This document shows, in pieces, positions 22,423 to 33,183 of a stretch of 64,000 nucleotides of DNA. The notes beneath the pieces were generated by a model that was not told where the DNA came from, did not search any database, and saw only the letters and a list, made by a program, of their open reading frames with translations. This stretch comes from Abelmoschus esculentus. Lineage: Eukaryota; Streptophyta; Magnoliopsida; Malvales; Malvaceae. A program made the translations under genes and the position numbers. Every line of letters begins with the position of its first letter. The stretch's first letter is position 1. The stretch is taken from assembly GCA_035048815.1 (NCBI GenBank), contig JAUCBN010000043.1, positions 935,001 through 999,000 of the forward strand. Reading direction: 5' to 3'.

Positions 22423-25400
22423 TCAAACATGGTGGCTTCGGCACTCGGACCGTGTCTCGTCGTGTCCATTCTGTGAATCATTGGTTTTGAATTCCCTTTT
22501 TTCGTGTGAAAAATGGGATTTTAACCCTATCCAACACTGGTAATAATCACGATCCCTGAAGGGGGAATCGAGAGCCCATGGACATGTTTTAGGCATTAGA
22601 TATGATTAGAACATAAAAGCCATTGTATCAGTGATCTTATGAGGTCCTGCCTCATTTCCACGTGCAATAGTGGCCTGCAACCCAAAATAGTTGTGACAAC
22701 AGATGACAGATCCTAGTGGGGCCAGTTTCGAATTGTCTACCAACAGGAAGGAATGGTCTCATTTTGTTCTCGTACTTACAATCTCGATGTTGTGCTCAAG
22801 ATGGTTACCTCGTATGTTTTGGTGTCAGGACCATGAGGAGTCATGCAGCTGTGAAGACTAGCACCACCGGGAAGAAAGCCATCAGCTTTCGCCTGAAACC
22901 AATCCGAAATTCTAAATCAGAAAAATAAATAAGGCTGACTTTAAGTCTTCATTGTTGAGAAAAATTACAGTACATACATACACACACATATATAAAACAG
23001 AAACCAAATCACCAGAAAGAAATGCCTTGTTATCTACCAGGATGAAGATATCACTACGGAACAATCCTATAATCGACTCTTCTATTAGAAGTTTACTCGA
23101 ATTTTACTGCTAAAAGATAACAGACAGAATATTATAGGATTCACCTCATATCCACCATGTATTAGGCCCATAAATTCACTCATGCAATTGCGATGGTAAT
23201 ATGGAGGTCGGAATGTATGTTCTGCGACCAACCATCGGGGAGGGAAAATGACAAAATCAAGCAATGACACACCCGGTTTATCAGTTGGTGCGGTCAGAAC
23301 TGCAAGATGTTGCTCAAATAAATCTTAGGAGGAGAATTACCATGTGAAAACAAAGTCCATCTATATTCTATCACCATACCTGTATTTATAGATGGATCAC
23401 CATGATCGACTAAAACAGTATTGTACGGGCAGAACTTGCTAAGATCATACTGAATGCAACATGTTAAATAAAATCAGATAACTAAATGTATCAGTATCAC
23501 ATTCAAAATCTTATAGATTTGCCATTTTACTTTGAAGATTGGTTACACCCACCTTATACGGGACATAATTACCATGCCAGGCAACGACGTTGAAAGGAGA
23601 AAAATCTTGTCTTGCATTGAAAAGTTCTCCGCCAAACTTTTGTACAATAGTAAACCCCGGGCGAGGGACCTCCTCAAACCAGGCTGTGGGAGCGAGGAAA
23701 TCTCTTGAAGCAGCAAGACCATTAGCACCTACACGAGATGAAAATCGTATCCTAAGGGCATATTTATTTAACATGATAAAAAAGTGGCTTATTTTTCTAA
23801 TACTATGCTAACGACAAAATATCATGCTCCATCGACTCACAGGCCACATCTGAACAAGAGCTTAGGTACCTATCGGACCAAGATCAGGAAGCTGAAAATG
23901 GGTACCGAAGACCTCAGCAACATAACCACGTGACGGGCCATCAGGCAAATCTACCACAAAGCGGAAGCCTTGAGGTAAGACAACAACTTCACCAGGAGAT
24001 ACCTGCAATCTTCCACATTCAGTAGTGATCCATAGCCCTGTAATCAGAAATGCAGTTCTTAAGAATATTCCTTTGCATCAGAAATGCGGTTCCTTAAGCA
24101 GTCACAAATTCGACGTTAAAAGGATTTTAACTTACTTCCTAACTGTGGAACTACCAAAAAATCACCATCTGCATTGCAGAAGGCACAATTTTCCATTGAC
24201 TTGTTGGCAGTGTACCTACACGTGAGGAAAATTTTATTTCCCCCTTAAGGTTCACATTTAAGCTAAACAATTGAGTATGACCGAAGTCTCCTAGCAAAGG
24301 ATCAATGCAACAAAAGTTCCGTTCAAATACATCACAGATACACAGAGAGTTATGATGGCAAGACTCATCTCAAACAAGCACATTAGCAATTCGGTGAAAG
24401 TATCAAGCCAAAATATAAACTGCAAACAAAACCCGACTCACTTTGCTTCCATTTCCATAATGAACAAGTTACAATTCAGAGAATCATCCTAGTCCACTCA
24501 GCTCAGAACTTGAGAAGTGTGCCAAATTGCAAATTTTAAAGCATAAAGAATAGAAATTCCTCTGATATCAAGTCTACTAAGATCATCTTGCTGGAGTCTA
24601 GTTGACATCTAAGTAAGTTTCAAGTCATACTTCCGACATATTAGTAAACATGTCGGATTCTAATTTTCTCCACAATATTGGCAAGCGATCTGTGCTAGTA
24701 GTAACAATTATAATCTCTTCTTTTTAGCGTTGTTTCCCAATCTTAATCGAAATCAACAGCAATGTCAGGCAAGGTTTACTACTCGAGATAAAAGGGTGGT
24801 GCCGTCCCACGGAAATTTAGCATAGTTCATAGAAATCAGGCAAAAAGTTAGTAACATACACAGTTTTGATTATTGAGAAAAATGAGCATATTCATGCAAA
24901 AAGTGAAAACGCCAACTAAAATACCAATTACATATGAATAGCATATCCATGTCGAAGGAATGAGATGCCAGCTCCACATATTGTGTATAAACCATCAATA
25001 AAATCGGTCCGCAATTCGGGAACATCCACAGGCTTCCATCGGAGCTGAGTCGGGTTTGCAACCGTGTTGGACCGGTCAAATTCACTCACAAGCTTCTTAT
25101 GAGTTGGATCACGCGGCCAAAAGGGCTCGCGAGTCACCGATGGTTTGATTCTATATAACCAACTATTCCCACAAAAAAATCAACTGATTATTGAACCCAA
25201 GCGTAAAGATTAATTCTTTTTAGGAAAAAAAAACTTCTTTTATTTACATCAGTAAACAAAATGTTTAAAAATCTGATTTTTTTTTTTAAAAATATCTTCG
25301 TTGATTAAGCTTGCGAGGAGAAGTAAAGGAAGTGCCTGAGATCTGCTCAGCATAGAGTCCAAAAGGGCAAATAAGAGGGCTATTTTGTCCACGTGGCAGA

Positions 25401-25516
25401 GCTCCGGCGATCGCCTCCGATGAAAAATCATTTCCGAATCCTGATTGGTACTCTAAACTATCAGGAAATTTCCCCAAACCGTCGCGTCTGGTGACATCTG
25501 CCGTCGTCTTCTCCAT
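22423..25516 (-). pseudogene. HGD: Homogentisate 1,2-dioxygenase, two apparent lesions
   Basis: HGD opens the homogentisate ring in tyrosine catabolism, giving maleylacetoacetate. Nine exons (25516-25296, 25162-24932, 24215-24136, 24037-23870, 23728-23553, 23449-23380, 23299-23145, 22892-22809, 22674-22423) sum to 1437 bp, a 478-aa protein if read through. LKYQSGFGN-like, [19 protein letters not shown] and [20 protein letters not shown] are intact. Fe ligands His and Glu ([10 protein letters not shown]) and His (MTPHGPD) are present. Two defects: the exon 1 donor is AT, not GT (25295-25294), and exon 9 has in-frame TAA at 22606-22608 where family proteins have Glu (MFES), removing 61 C-terminal residues. 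Other introns are GT-AG. It could be a pseudogene, a weak truncated allele, or an assembly error; an intact paralogue elsewhere is likely. Confidence 0.82.
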
Positions 25517-25933
25517 GTTTCCCGGAGTATTTCTTTTATGCAATGTCGGAAATGAATTCGTAGGAGAAAATCTTTGAAAGATGATGTCTGAAAATTGATG
25601 CAAGAGATTGAGATCAAGATCAAGAGACGTTGACGTGGAAAGTTCATCACTTGGAGAGACGTACGGTGCTCAAAATAGTGGACAGTCCATAAATGAATAA
25701 ATTAATGATTTAAGTTCGAACAATAAAACCCATCAACGTACCCAATTTTCTGACCCGACCGTAGCCGACATTTCTCCCCTCAATCTAACCCCGCATCGTT
25801 CTCCCTTCTCTTATTGCAATTTCAAACTCCATCTCTCCGACTCCACCGATCTCTGTCACTTGATAAAATATCTTCATAAATTCTATTCCTTTTTTTATCA
25901 AAATTCAAAAGAAAATCGACCCGGTGACCCGGA
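25517..25933. promoter_or_regulatory. Divergent promoter region, HGD/RABA1
   Basis: 417 bp separate the two ATGs, which face away from each other. The RABA1-proximal half is CT-rich (25790-25870), typical of a plant leader without a strong TATA box. The two genes share this space but no co-regulation is evident. Confidence 0.45.
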
Positions 25934-27467
25934 ATGGCAGCGTACAGAGCAGATGACGACTACGATTATTTGTTCAAGCTAGTATTGATCGGAGATTCGG
26001 GTGTCGGGAAATCAAATTTGTTGTCGAGATTTGCGAGAAACGAGTTTAACCTCGAGTCAAAATCCACAATAGGAGTAGAATTTGCAACCCGAAGTATTCG
26101 GGTCGATGATAAGGTCGTTAAGGCACAGATTTGGGACACTGCTGGGCAAGAAAGGTAGATCTTTTAAAACTTACTTTCTTCCTAAAGATGATTATTTTGT
26201 TACTTGATGTATACTATTTGCTATTTTTAGAGCTGTTTAGTAGTTGAGGAAATGTAGGAAATTATATCTAGTTCTTATCTCCTTATTTTTGCTGCTTCTC
26301 TGTTTTTTTGACTTTTTTGGGGGAATTTATTAGTGATTTGTTTTTTTATTTTATTTTATTTTTTTTTTTTTTGGGGGGGGGGGGAGATGCTTTTGGTTTG
26401 GGGAAGTTAAGGGTTTACTTTTTCTTTGTCTGTGTTGTTTGGTTGCTAAGAAAATGTAGAAGCAAACTGCATTCAGAATTTTCCTTTTTATGTTAAAGCA
26501 TGTGGACTTGGATTTTGATTATATGGTGAGAATCTGTATTGGTCTAAATTTGAAGCATATTTGAAAGACTATTTTTTCTTGCTTTGTTAGCATGTGTTAG
26601 GCTATATACACAAAATTCCATAGTTGGCTTACTACTAGATGAGAGCTTATGCGTTTGGGTCTAATTCATAAATATTACAGCTTGATTTATTGATGGAAAG
26701 ATGAAACTAAACTTACTTTTCTTCAAAGTCCTAGTTGAATCATCAACTACATTAGTAACCTTCTTTCGAACATAGGGTTTTTGAAGATGATGTCATTTGT
26801 ATATCCAACCTATTGATCAAATTGATTTCCTACCTTCATTTTAGATGAATTTGTCTGTAATAAGTTCTGTGTTTATCCTCTCTGTTAAAAGAAAGCTTGT
26901 GTCTCGTTCTTGGATGATTTGCAGTTGCTGCATGGATAGTTGTCGATGCTTGATACAGATTTAATCCTATAAATGGATGTGTTCCATGAGCTTTTAGAGA
27001 GTTTTCTTTTTCCTGTTATATATATATTTTTCAGATATCGAGCGATTACAAGTGCATACTACCGGGGAGCCGTTGGTGCATTGCTTGTCTACGACGTCAC
27101 TCGACACATCACATTTGAGAATGTTGAGAGATGGTTGAAGGAACTACGAAATCACACTGACTCCAATATCGTGATTATGCTTGTCGGTAACAAGGCAGAC
27201 CTACGACACTTGCGAGCCGTCTCCACAGAGGACGCAAAAGCCTTTGCTGAGAAAGAAAATACCTACTTTATGGAGACATCTGCCCTCGAGTCCCTGAACG
27301 TAGAGAATGCTTTCACCGAAGTGCTGACTCAAATCTACCATGTCACGAGTCGAAAAGCGCTTGAAGTAGGGGATGATCCTGCAGCATTGCCTAAGGGAGA
27401 AACCGTCAACGTCGGAACCAAAGATGATGTTTCAGCCATGAAGAAACTTGGCTGCTGTTCTGAATAA
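25934..27467 (+). CDS. Rab11-type small GTPase, RABA1 class
   Basis: Two exons (25934-26154, 27035-27467) give 654 bp and 217 aa. GTPase of trans-Golgi/recycling-endosome to plasma-membrane traffic. All G motifs are intact: [11 protein letters not shown] (G1), TIGVEF (switch I), [10 protein letters not shown] (G3, split by the intron), NKADLRHLR (G4) and ETSAL (G5). The C-terminus is ...KKLGCCSE, a di-cysteine geranylgeranylation site. The hypervariable tail and DYDYLFK start fit RABA1. The intron (880 bp) contains an unusual T-run followed by a G-run (about 26360-26384). The gene looks intact; the exact paralogue letter cannot be decided by eye. Confidence 0.95.
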
Positions 27468-29390
27468 TTGTTATATATGATTTCATCTCGGTCTCATTGT
27501 CCTATCATCATCCTTTCACTTCCCCCAGTTCTGAGGTTGAAGTCAAAAGAACAGCTTTACCTGAATTTCCTTGATTTCATTTCAGTTCCTTTTTCATGGT
27601 TGTTTAGGCATCTTAGTTTCCGACTTAATAGAATTTCTGTTTTCTTATGAGCACCCATAATCTCAAAATATAATGTATTATATGTTATCGTCACCAATAA
27701 TTATTAAAATATCAAAAATAAATAAACATAAATATAGAACCAAAGCTCTCCCCTTCCATTCTTGTTCTCGGCTTTGGTGTTTCTATGCTATTAAAAAGTT
27801 ATATTAGAAATATAAGAGGATTTAATTATACTTTATCTATTTTTTTATTTAATTTATTTCTATATCGTGTAATTAGAGCGAATGTAAAATTTTATATTAA
27901 GTATTTAAAATATTAAAAGTTATATTAAAAATATAAAATTTTAAATAAAATTGTTAAAAAATAAATAAAATTTTTAGGCGCCACTCTAACCCCTCTCTCG
28001 GTCCATCCTATGCGACTCTCCCTAAACATAGGCTTTATAAATCCAATTAAATCTAATAGATAAATAGAATAATTAAATCTACACGCCTAATATATACGCT
28101 AAATGATATAAATATTTATTAATAGTAAACCTTATAAAAATTTATGAGATTCATTAGTAAATAAAAGAATGGTTGTTCTTAAAGGTTAATATCCAATAGT
28201 TAACAATATACATTAGAACAGATAATATTGTAATCATTGTATAGTTGAATAAAAAAATTATTGTAAAAATAATATCTTTAAATAAATAATTTTTAAATAT
28301 GTTATTCTACAATAAAACATATTAATTTAATAATACTTATTTTTTTTATATTATAATATATAAAATATATCGATTTTAATTATTATAATAATATTTTTGA
28401 TGTATAAAATATTAGTTTAAAACATTTTTATGTAACATAAACTTTAAATAATAAATACAAACACACCCAACAATGAAAAATGAACAATCAATTTAAGTTT
28501 TGTGTAATTTTTACATCTAATTTAACTAGTATTATAATTTAAATTGTATTCAATTTAACTCTTTTGCAACAGTCGACAGCGATTTTATTTCGTTGGTTTG
28601 CACAAATATTTTTATTTTACTAATTATTATTTTACAAAATTATTTGGACTACAAGATCAAATTAAAATATAGAATAAAATTTAATAAACAATAGTCAATA
28701 AATTAAAATTTATTTAACAATAGATTTTTTTTATTTAAATTTATTTCAATAATTGTTTTAGTTGTTGTATCTGATATGAGAGCCATTTACGATTTAAATC
28801 ATTGAACTTAACCTCAACTTTCGTATAGGTCACAAACCTTTGATTTAATCAGATTAAATCATTAAACTTTTATTATTAACAAAATAAATCATTCACACTA
28901 ACACCTTTAATTATTTTAACGGAAAAACTGACTCAATAATCCTATTAGACATATTTTTCTATATCAGCAAGTTAATATTAATTAAAAAAAATATTTAAAA
29001 TTTTTTTTACGTTAAATTATAAAAGAAATTGTATTATTCTTCTTAATTTAAATTGTAAATAGCTGCTGATATGATTTAAAAAGCTTACCCTTCTTTTGCA
29101 CGAGGGGAAGAGGAACAGCGCAAAAGGGAAAATAGGGTGGTGACAATAATGCTATGCAAATTAATGTTTGCTGCTGGCGTTTGTCGGAAAAATTATTAGG
29201 TGAACAGTTTAAGTAATTAAAATCGTTTATTTTATTTTTTTTAAGGTGAATCATCAACTCCTTCTTATATGTAATTAGTAGATGAGTAATTATTTAAAAA
29301 TCAACGGTTTTGATTATTTATATCATAAATGACGTAATAAACAAGATTTACTTAATAATATATCTGTAGGAGATAATGAACTTTTGGATT
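27468..29390. other. AT-rich intergenic DNA
   Basis: Starts with the RABA1 3' UTR (to about 27660). The rest is AT-rich with no ORF of substance. The segment 28790-28930 (aaatcattgaactta, aatcattaaactttt, aaataaatcattcac) is an internally repetitive dispersed-repeat-like patch. Nothing else is seen. Confidence 0.5.
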
Positions 29391-29398
29391 TATAAATT
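29391..29398 (+). promoter_or_regulatory. TATA box of UGT copy 1
   Basis: TATAAATT, 60 bp before the ATG at 29451. Copy 2 has the same octamer at 31425-31432, 53 bp before its ATG, so the core promoter was duplicated with the gene. Confidence 0.55.
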
Positions 29399-29450
29399 AG
29401 GGAGTCCTTAGCCTCTCAGAGTCAGATCACCTTTGAGTCAGCAAAAAAAG

Positions 29451-30824
29451 ATGAGCAGATCCGACAGCTCAAAGCTTCACGTTGCCATGTTTCCATGGGT
29501 TGCCTATGGCCACTTCATCCCCTTCCTTCATCTATCAAATAAACTGGCTCAGAAAGGCCATAAGATTTCATTCATTCTGCCTAAAGGAGCTGTACCAAAG
29601 CTTGAAAACATGAACCAATTTCCCAACCTGATTCAATTCATTCCTTTCGTTGTTCCTCAAGTTGATGGTCTCCCTCCAGGTGCTGAAACCACATATGTTG
29701 TTCCTCTGAACCAACAAAAGTACCTTGCTTTTGCCGTTGACCAAACCAGAGACCAGGTTGAAGATATCCTCAAGGTCGTAAAACCTGATATGGTTTTTTA
29801 TGATTTCTGGTTTTGGATTCCTCAATTGGCTCGCCAACTGGGGATCAGTTCCATATTCTATGCAGTGGCTTCCCCGGTGATGATAGGGATGTTGTTAAAC
29901 CTTCAGAAACTAAGTAAGGAGATGACAGTAGAAAAGGCGATTGAATTGCCTCCTAATTACCCTTCTTCCACTGTGAAACTCAAAGCTGAAGAGGCCCCTA
30001 TGCTACTGTTCCTCGCTGAGGATTTTGGGAGTGGAATGTCGTTGCATGAGCGGATAAGGAAGGGTAGGGAAGAAAGTGATGCCATTGCCTTCAGGACTTA
30101 CCGTGAAATCGAGGGACCATTTCTTGACTACGGTGCTAAAGTATTTGGGAAGCCTATTTTGCTAACAGGGCCTTGCTTGCCTGAAACAAACACCAAACAA
30201 CTCGAGGAAAAATGGGTTAATTGGCTAAGCCAGTTCGAACCTGGCTCTGTGGTGTTTTGCTCATTCGGAAGCCAGATTGTGTTGCAGAAAGATGAGCTTC
30301 AGGAGTTGGTTCTGGGGCTTGAGTCATGTGGATTACCATTTCTGGTAGCTTTAAAGCCACCCCAAGGATACTCCACTGTTGAAGAAGCATTGCCTGAGGG
30401 GTTCCAAGAGAGGGTTAAAGGAAGAGGACTGGTTTTTGGTGGTTGGGTTCCACAGGAGCTGCTGTTGCACCACCCCAATATCGGGTGTTTTGTGAACCAC
30501 TGTGCGTATGGAACGATGTGGGAGTTTCTTCTGAGTGACTGTCAGCTATTGTTGATTCCTGAAATTGTAGACCAAATTGTTAACTCGAGGCTGCTGGTGA
30601 ATGAACTCAAGATTGGCATTGAAGTGGAGAGATGTAATAACAGGAAGATATCAAAGGAGTCATTGAGTGAAGCCATCAAGTTGGTGATGGACAAGGAGAA
30701 TGAAACAGCTAAAATGTTGAGGGAAAATCGTGCCAAGCTTAAGCAAACACTTTCTAACAGAGATCTTCAAGAAGAATATATCAACAATTTTATCCAAGCT
30801 CTGCAAGATCTTGTCAAAAAATAG
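29451..30824 (+). CDS. UDP-glycosyltransferase, UGT79B-like, copy 1
   Basis: Single-exon family-1 glycosyltransferase, 457 aa. UGT79B-type enzymes add a sugar to an already glycosylated flavonoid or other acceptor; the acceptor here is unknown. The N-terminus has the catalytic-His region MFPWVAYGHFIPFLHLSNKL (about residues 14-33) and DMVFYDFWFWIPQLAR. The PSPG box runs from WVPQELLLHHPNIGCFVNHC to IPEIVDQ, with the terminal DQ kept. The usual HCGxxS core here reads HCAYGT, so the conserved Gly is Ala. The start is the ATG 60 bp below TATAAATT; the frame stays open six codons upstream without another ATG. No frameshift or stop. It is the upstream member of a tandem pair. Confidence 0.92.
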   Translation: MSRSDSSKLHVAMFPWVAYGHFIPFLHLSNKLAQKGHKISFILPKGAVPKLENMNQFPNLIQFIPFVVPQVDGLPPGAETTYVVPLNQQKYLAFAVDQTRDQVEDILKVVKPDMVFYDFWFWIPQLARQLGISSIFYAVASPVMIGMLLNLQKLSKEMTVEKAIELPPNYPSSTVKLKAEEAPMLLFLAEDFGSGMSLHERIRKGREESDAIAFRTYREIEGPFLDYGAKVFGKPILLTGPCLPETNTKQLEEKWVNWLSQFEPGSVVFCSFGSQIVLQKDELQELVLGLESCGLPFLVALKPPQGYSTVEEALPEGFQERVKGRGLVFGGWVPQELLLHHPNIGCFVNHCAYGTMWEFLLSDCQLLLIPEIVDQIVNSRLLVNELKIGIEVERCNNRKISKESLSEAIKLVMDKENETAKMLRENRAKLKQTLSNRDLQEEYINNFIQALQDLVKK

Positions 30825-31424
30825 TTGAAAAACAAGAATAAAATCCAAGCTCGGTGGACCAGTTTTAAGGTGTTATGTTCTTCAATGTAGAATCCACTGT
30901 TCGTGCATGTTCCTAATTATATTGTAGCATCCAAATTTCGGGTTAAACACCCTTAATTCTAACCATAAACACTAAATTCTAAGATAAAGTATAAATTATA
31001 AATTATACACTTAAATCTCTAAACCTTAAACCTTAAATCGGATCTATAAATAATAAAATTAAAACACTTATAAAATATTTATATCGTCAATATACGAAAT
31101 ATTTTCTCATAATATTATAAATTTATAAAATATATTAAATTGAGCCGGAATCATTATTTAAGTCCAATAACTAAAAATCCCCTCACGGCATCGAGTGATG
31201 TCCCATTTATTTCATAACTGATATCATTGACAACTAACATACTAGACCCGTCATATTTTTAACCTAATGAAATCAGCCTTTCATTTTACTATGTCTGCCA
31301 TGCACACAATAGGGTGAAAATCGCAGAGAATTATAGATGATTGGAATCAAGAGTTTCAATGAGCTGTGACCAACAAATTAATATGATTTTACTAAATGTA
31401 GGGAGCTAGCATGTTTCATTGCTT
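30825..31424. other. Spacer between the UGT tandem copies
   Basis: Begins with 3' UTR shared with copy 2 (ccaagctcggtg, ccagttttaaggtgttatg at 30845-30880 and 32881-32915). The middle contains degenerate CCTAAA-like words (about 30945-31040). No gene seen. Confidence 0.55.
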
Positions 31425-31432
31425 TATAAATT
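31425..31432 (+). promoter_or_regulatory. TATA box of UGT copy 2
   Basis: TATAAATT. A transcription start about 25-30 bp downstream would fall after the in-frame ATG at 31433, which decides in favour of the ATG at 31478. Confidence 0.55.
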
Positions 31433-31477
31433 ATGTCGTTCCTTAGTTTCTCGTATCACCTTTGTGCCACCGAAAAG

Positions 31478-32851
31478 ATGAGCGAATCCGGCAGCTCAAA
31501 GCTTCACATCGCCATGTTTCCATGGGTTGCCTATGGTCACTTCGTCCCCTTCCTTCATCTCTCAAACAAGCTGGCTCAAAAAGGCCATAAGATTTCATTC
31601 CTTTTGCCTAAAGGAGTACAATCAAAGCTTGAAAACATGAACCAATTCCCCAACCTGATTCAATTCTTTCCCATCGTTATTCCTCAAGTTTATGGCCTCT
31701 CTCCGGGTGCTGAAACCACATATGTAGTCCCTCTGAACCAACAAAAGTACCTTGCTTTTGCCGTCGACCAAACCAGAGAGGAGGTTGAAAATACACTCAA
31801 GGTTCTAAAACCTGATATGGTTTTTTATGATTTCTGGTTTTGGATCCCTCACTTGGCTCGCCAACTCGGGATCAGTCCCATATCCTATTTAGTGGCTTCC
31901 TCGGTGATGATAGGGATGTGGTTAAACCCTAAGAAACTAACCAAGGAGACGACTGTAGAAGAGGCGATTGAATTGCCTCCAGGTTACCCTTCTTCCAGTG
32001 TGAAACTCAAAGCTGAAGAGGCTCCTATGATGTTGTTCCTCGCTGAGGATTTCGGGAGTGGACTGTCGTTTCAACAACGGATAAGGGTAGGTTTGATGGA
32101 AAGTGATGCCATTGCCTTCAGGAGTTGCCGTGAAATCGAGGGACCCTTTCTCGACTACGCTGCTCAAGGATTTAGGAAACCGGTTTTGTTATCAGGGCCT
32201 TGCTTAACCGAAACAAAAACACAACAACTCGATGACGAATGGGCGAACTGGCTATGCCAGTTCGAGCCAGGCTCTGTGGTGTTTTGCTCATTCGGAAGCC
32301 AGATTGTGTTGCAGAAAGATGAGTTCCAAGAGTTGGTTCTGGGGTTCGTGTCATGTGGTCTACCATTTCTGGTAGCTTTAAAGCCACCCCAAGGATACTC
32401 CACTAATGAAGAAGCACTGCCTGAGGGGTTCCGAGAGAGGGTTAAAGGGAGAGGACTGGTTTATGGTGGTTGGGTTCCACAGGAATTGTTGTTGCACCAC
32501 CCCAATATCGGGTGTTTTGTGAATCACGGCGGGTATGGAACGATGTGGGAGTTTCTTCTGAGTGACTGTCGGATATTGTTGATTCCTGAAATTGTAGACC
32601 AAATTCTGAACACGAGGCTGATTGTGAATGAGCTCAAGATTGGCGTTGAAGTGGAAAGAGATAAGAACAGGAAGATATCAAAGGAGTCATTGAGTGAAGC
32701 CATCAAGTTGGTGATGGACAAAGAGAATGAAACAGCCAAAATGTTGAGGTCAAATCGTGCCAAGCTTAAGCAAACACTTTCCAACAGAGATCTTCAAGAA
32801 GAATATATCAACAATTTCATCCAAGCTCTGCAAGATCTTGTCAAAAAATAG
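31478..32851 (+). CDS. UDP-glycosyltransferase, UGT79B-like, copy 2
   Basis: Also 457 aa, intronless, collinear with copy 1 across its whole length; coding and the first 60 bp of 3' UTR are clearly duplicated. The same motifs are seen: MFPWVAYGHFVPFLHLSNKL, DMVFYDFWFWIPHLAR, and a PSPG box from WVPQELLLHHPNIG to IPEIVDQ. Its sugar-donor core reads HGGYGT, so the usual Cys is Gly while the next Gly is kept, the reverse of copy 1. Other differences cluster around residues 60-75 and 145-160, which face the acceptor in family structures. An upstream in-frame ATG at 31433 would add 15 residues, but copy 1 lacks them and it lies too close to the TATA box. Confidence 0.92.
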   Translation: MSESGSSKLHIAMFPWVAYGHFVPFLHLSNKLAQKGHKISFLLPKGVQSKLENMNQFPNLIQFFPIVIPQVYGLSPGAETTYVVPLNQQKYLAFAVDQTREEVENTLKVLKPDMVFYDFWFWIPHLARQLGISPISYLVASSVMIGMWLNPKKLTKETTVEEAIELPPGYPSSSVKLKAEEAPMMLFLAEDFGSGLSFQQRIRVGLMESDAIAFRSCREIEGPFLDYAAQGFRKPVLLSGPCLTETKTQQLDDEWANWLCQFEPGSVVFCSFGSQIVLQKDEFQELVLGFVSCGLPFLVALKPPQGYSTNEEALPEGFRERVKGRGLVYGGWVPQELLLHHPNIGCFVNHGGYGTMWEFLLSDCRILLIPEIVDQILNTRLIVNELKIGVEVERDKNRKISKESLSEAIKLVMDKENETAKMLRSNRAKLKQTLSNRDLQEEYINNFIQALQDLVKK

Positions 32852-33183
32852 TCTTAAGATGCAAAACAAGATGAATAAAAACCAAGCTCGGTGTACCAGT
32901 TTTAAGGTGTTATGTTCTTCAGGAAACACAGTACTCGGGTAAAAAAGTAATGAACAATAATAACTAAAAGTTGATATGATTGCATGAGAGACAGCATAAT
33001 GGAAGTCTGTACAATTGTTGATAATTACAGAGCCAACAAATAAATGATTGTTAGATATCCGCAAGTTCATGTACAAAATACTCGACAAATATCGATTCTA
33101 TGGTAAACAGACCATCAACCGTTTTATGTAGTTTATTACTTTTTGTTGGATAAAGTCACCCCCATGCTTTGTACATCCTTAGA

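Noticed and set aside
31433..31477. Upstream in-frame ATG for UGT copy 2
   Set aside because: It is only 8 bp after the TATA box start and the extra residues are absent from copy 1.
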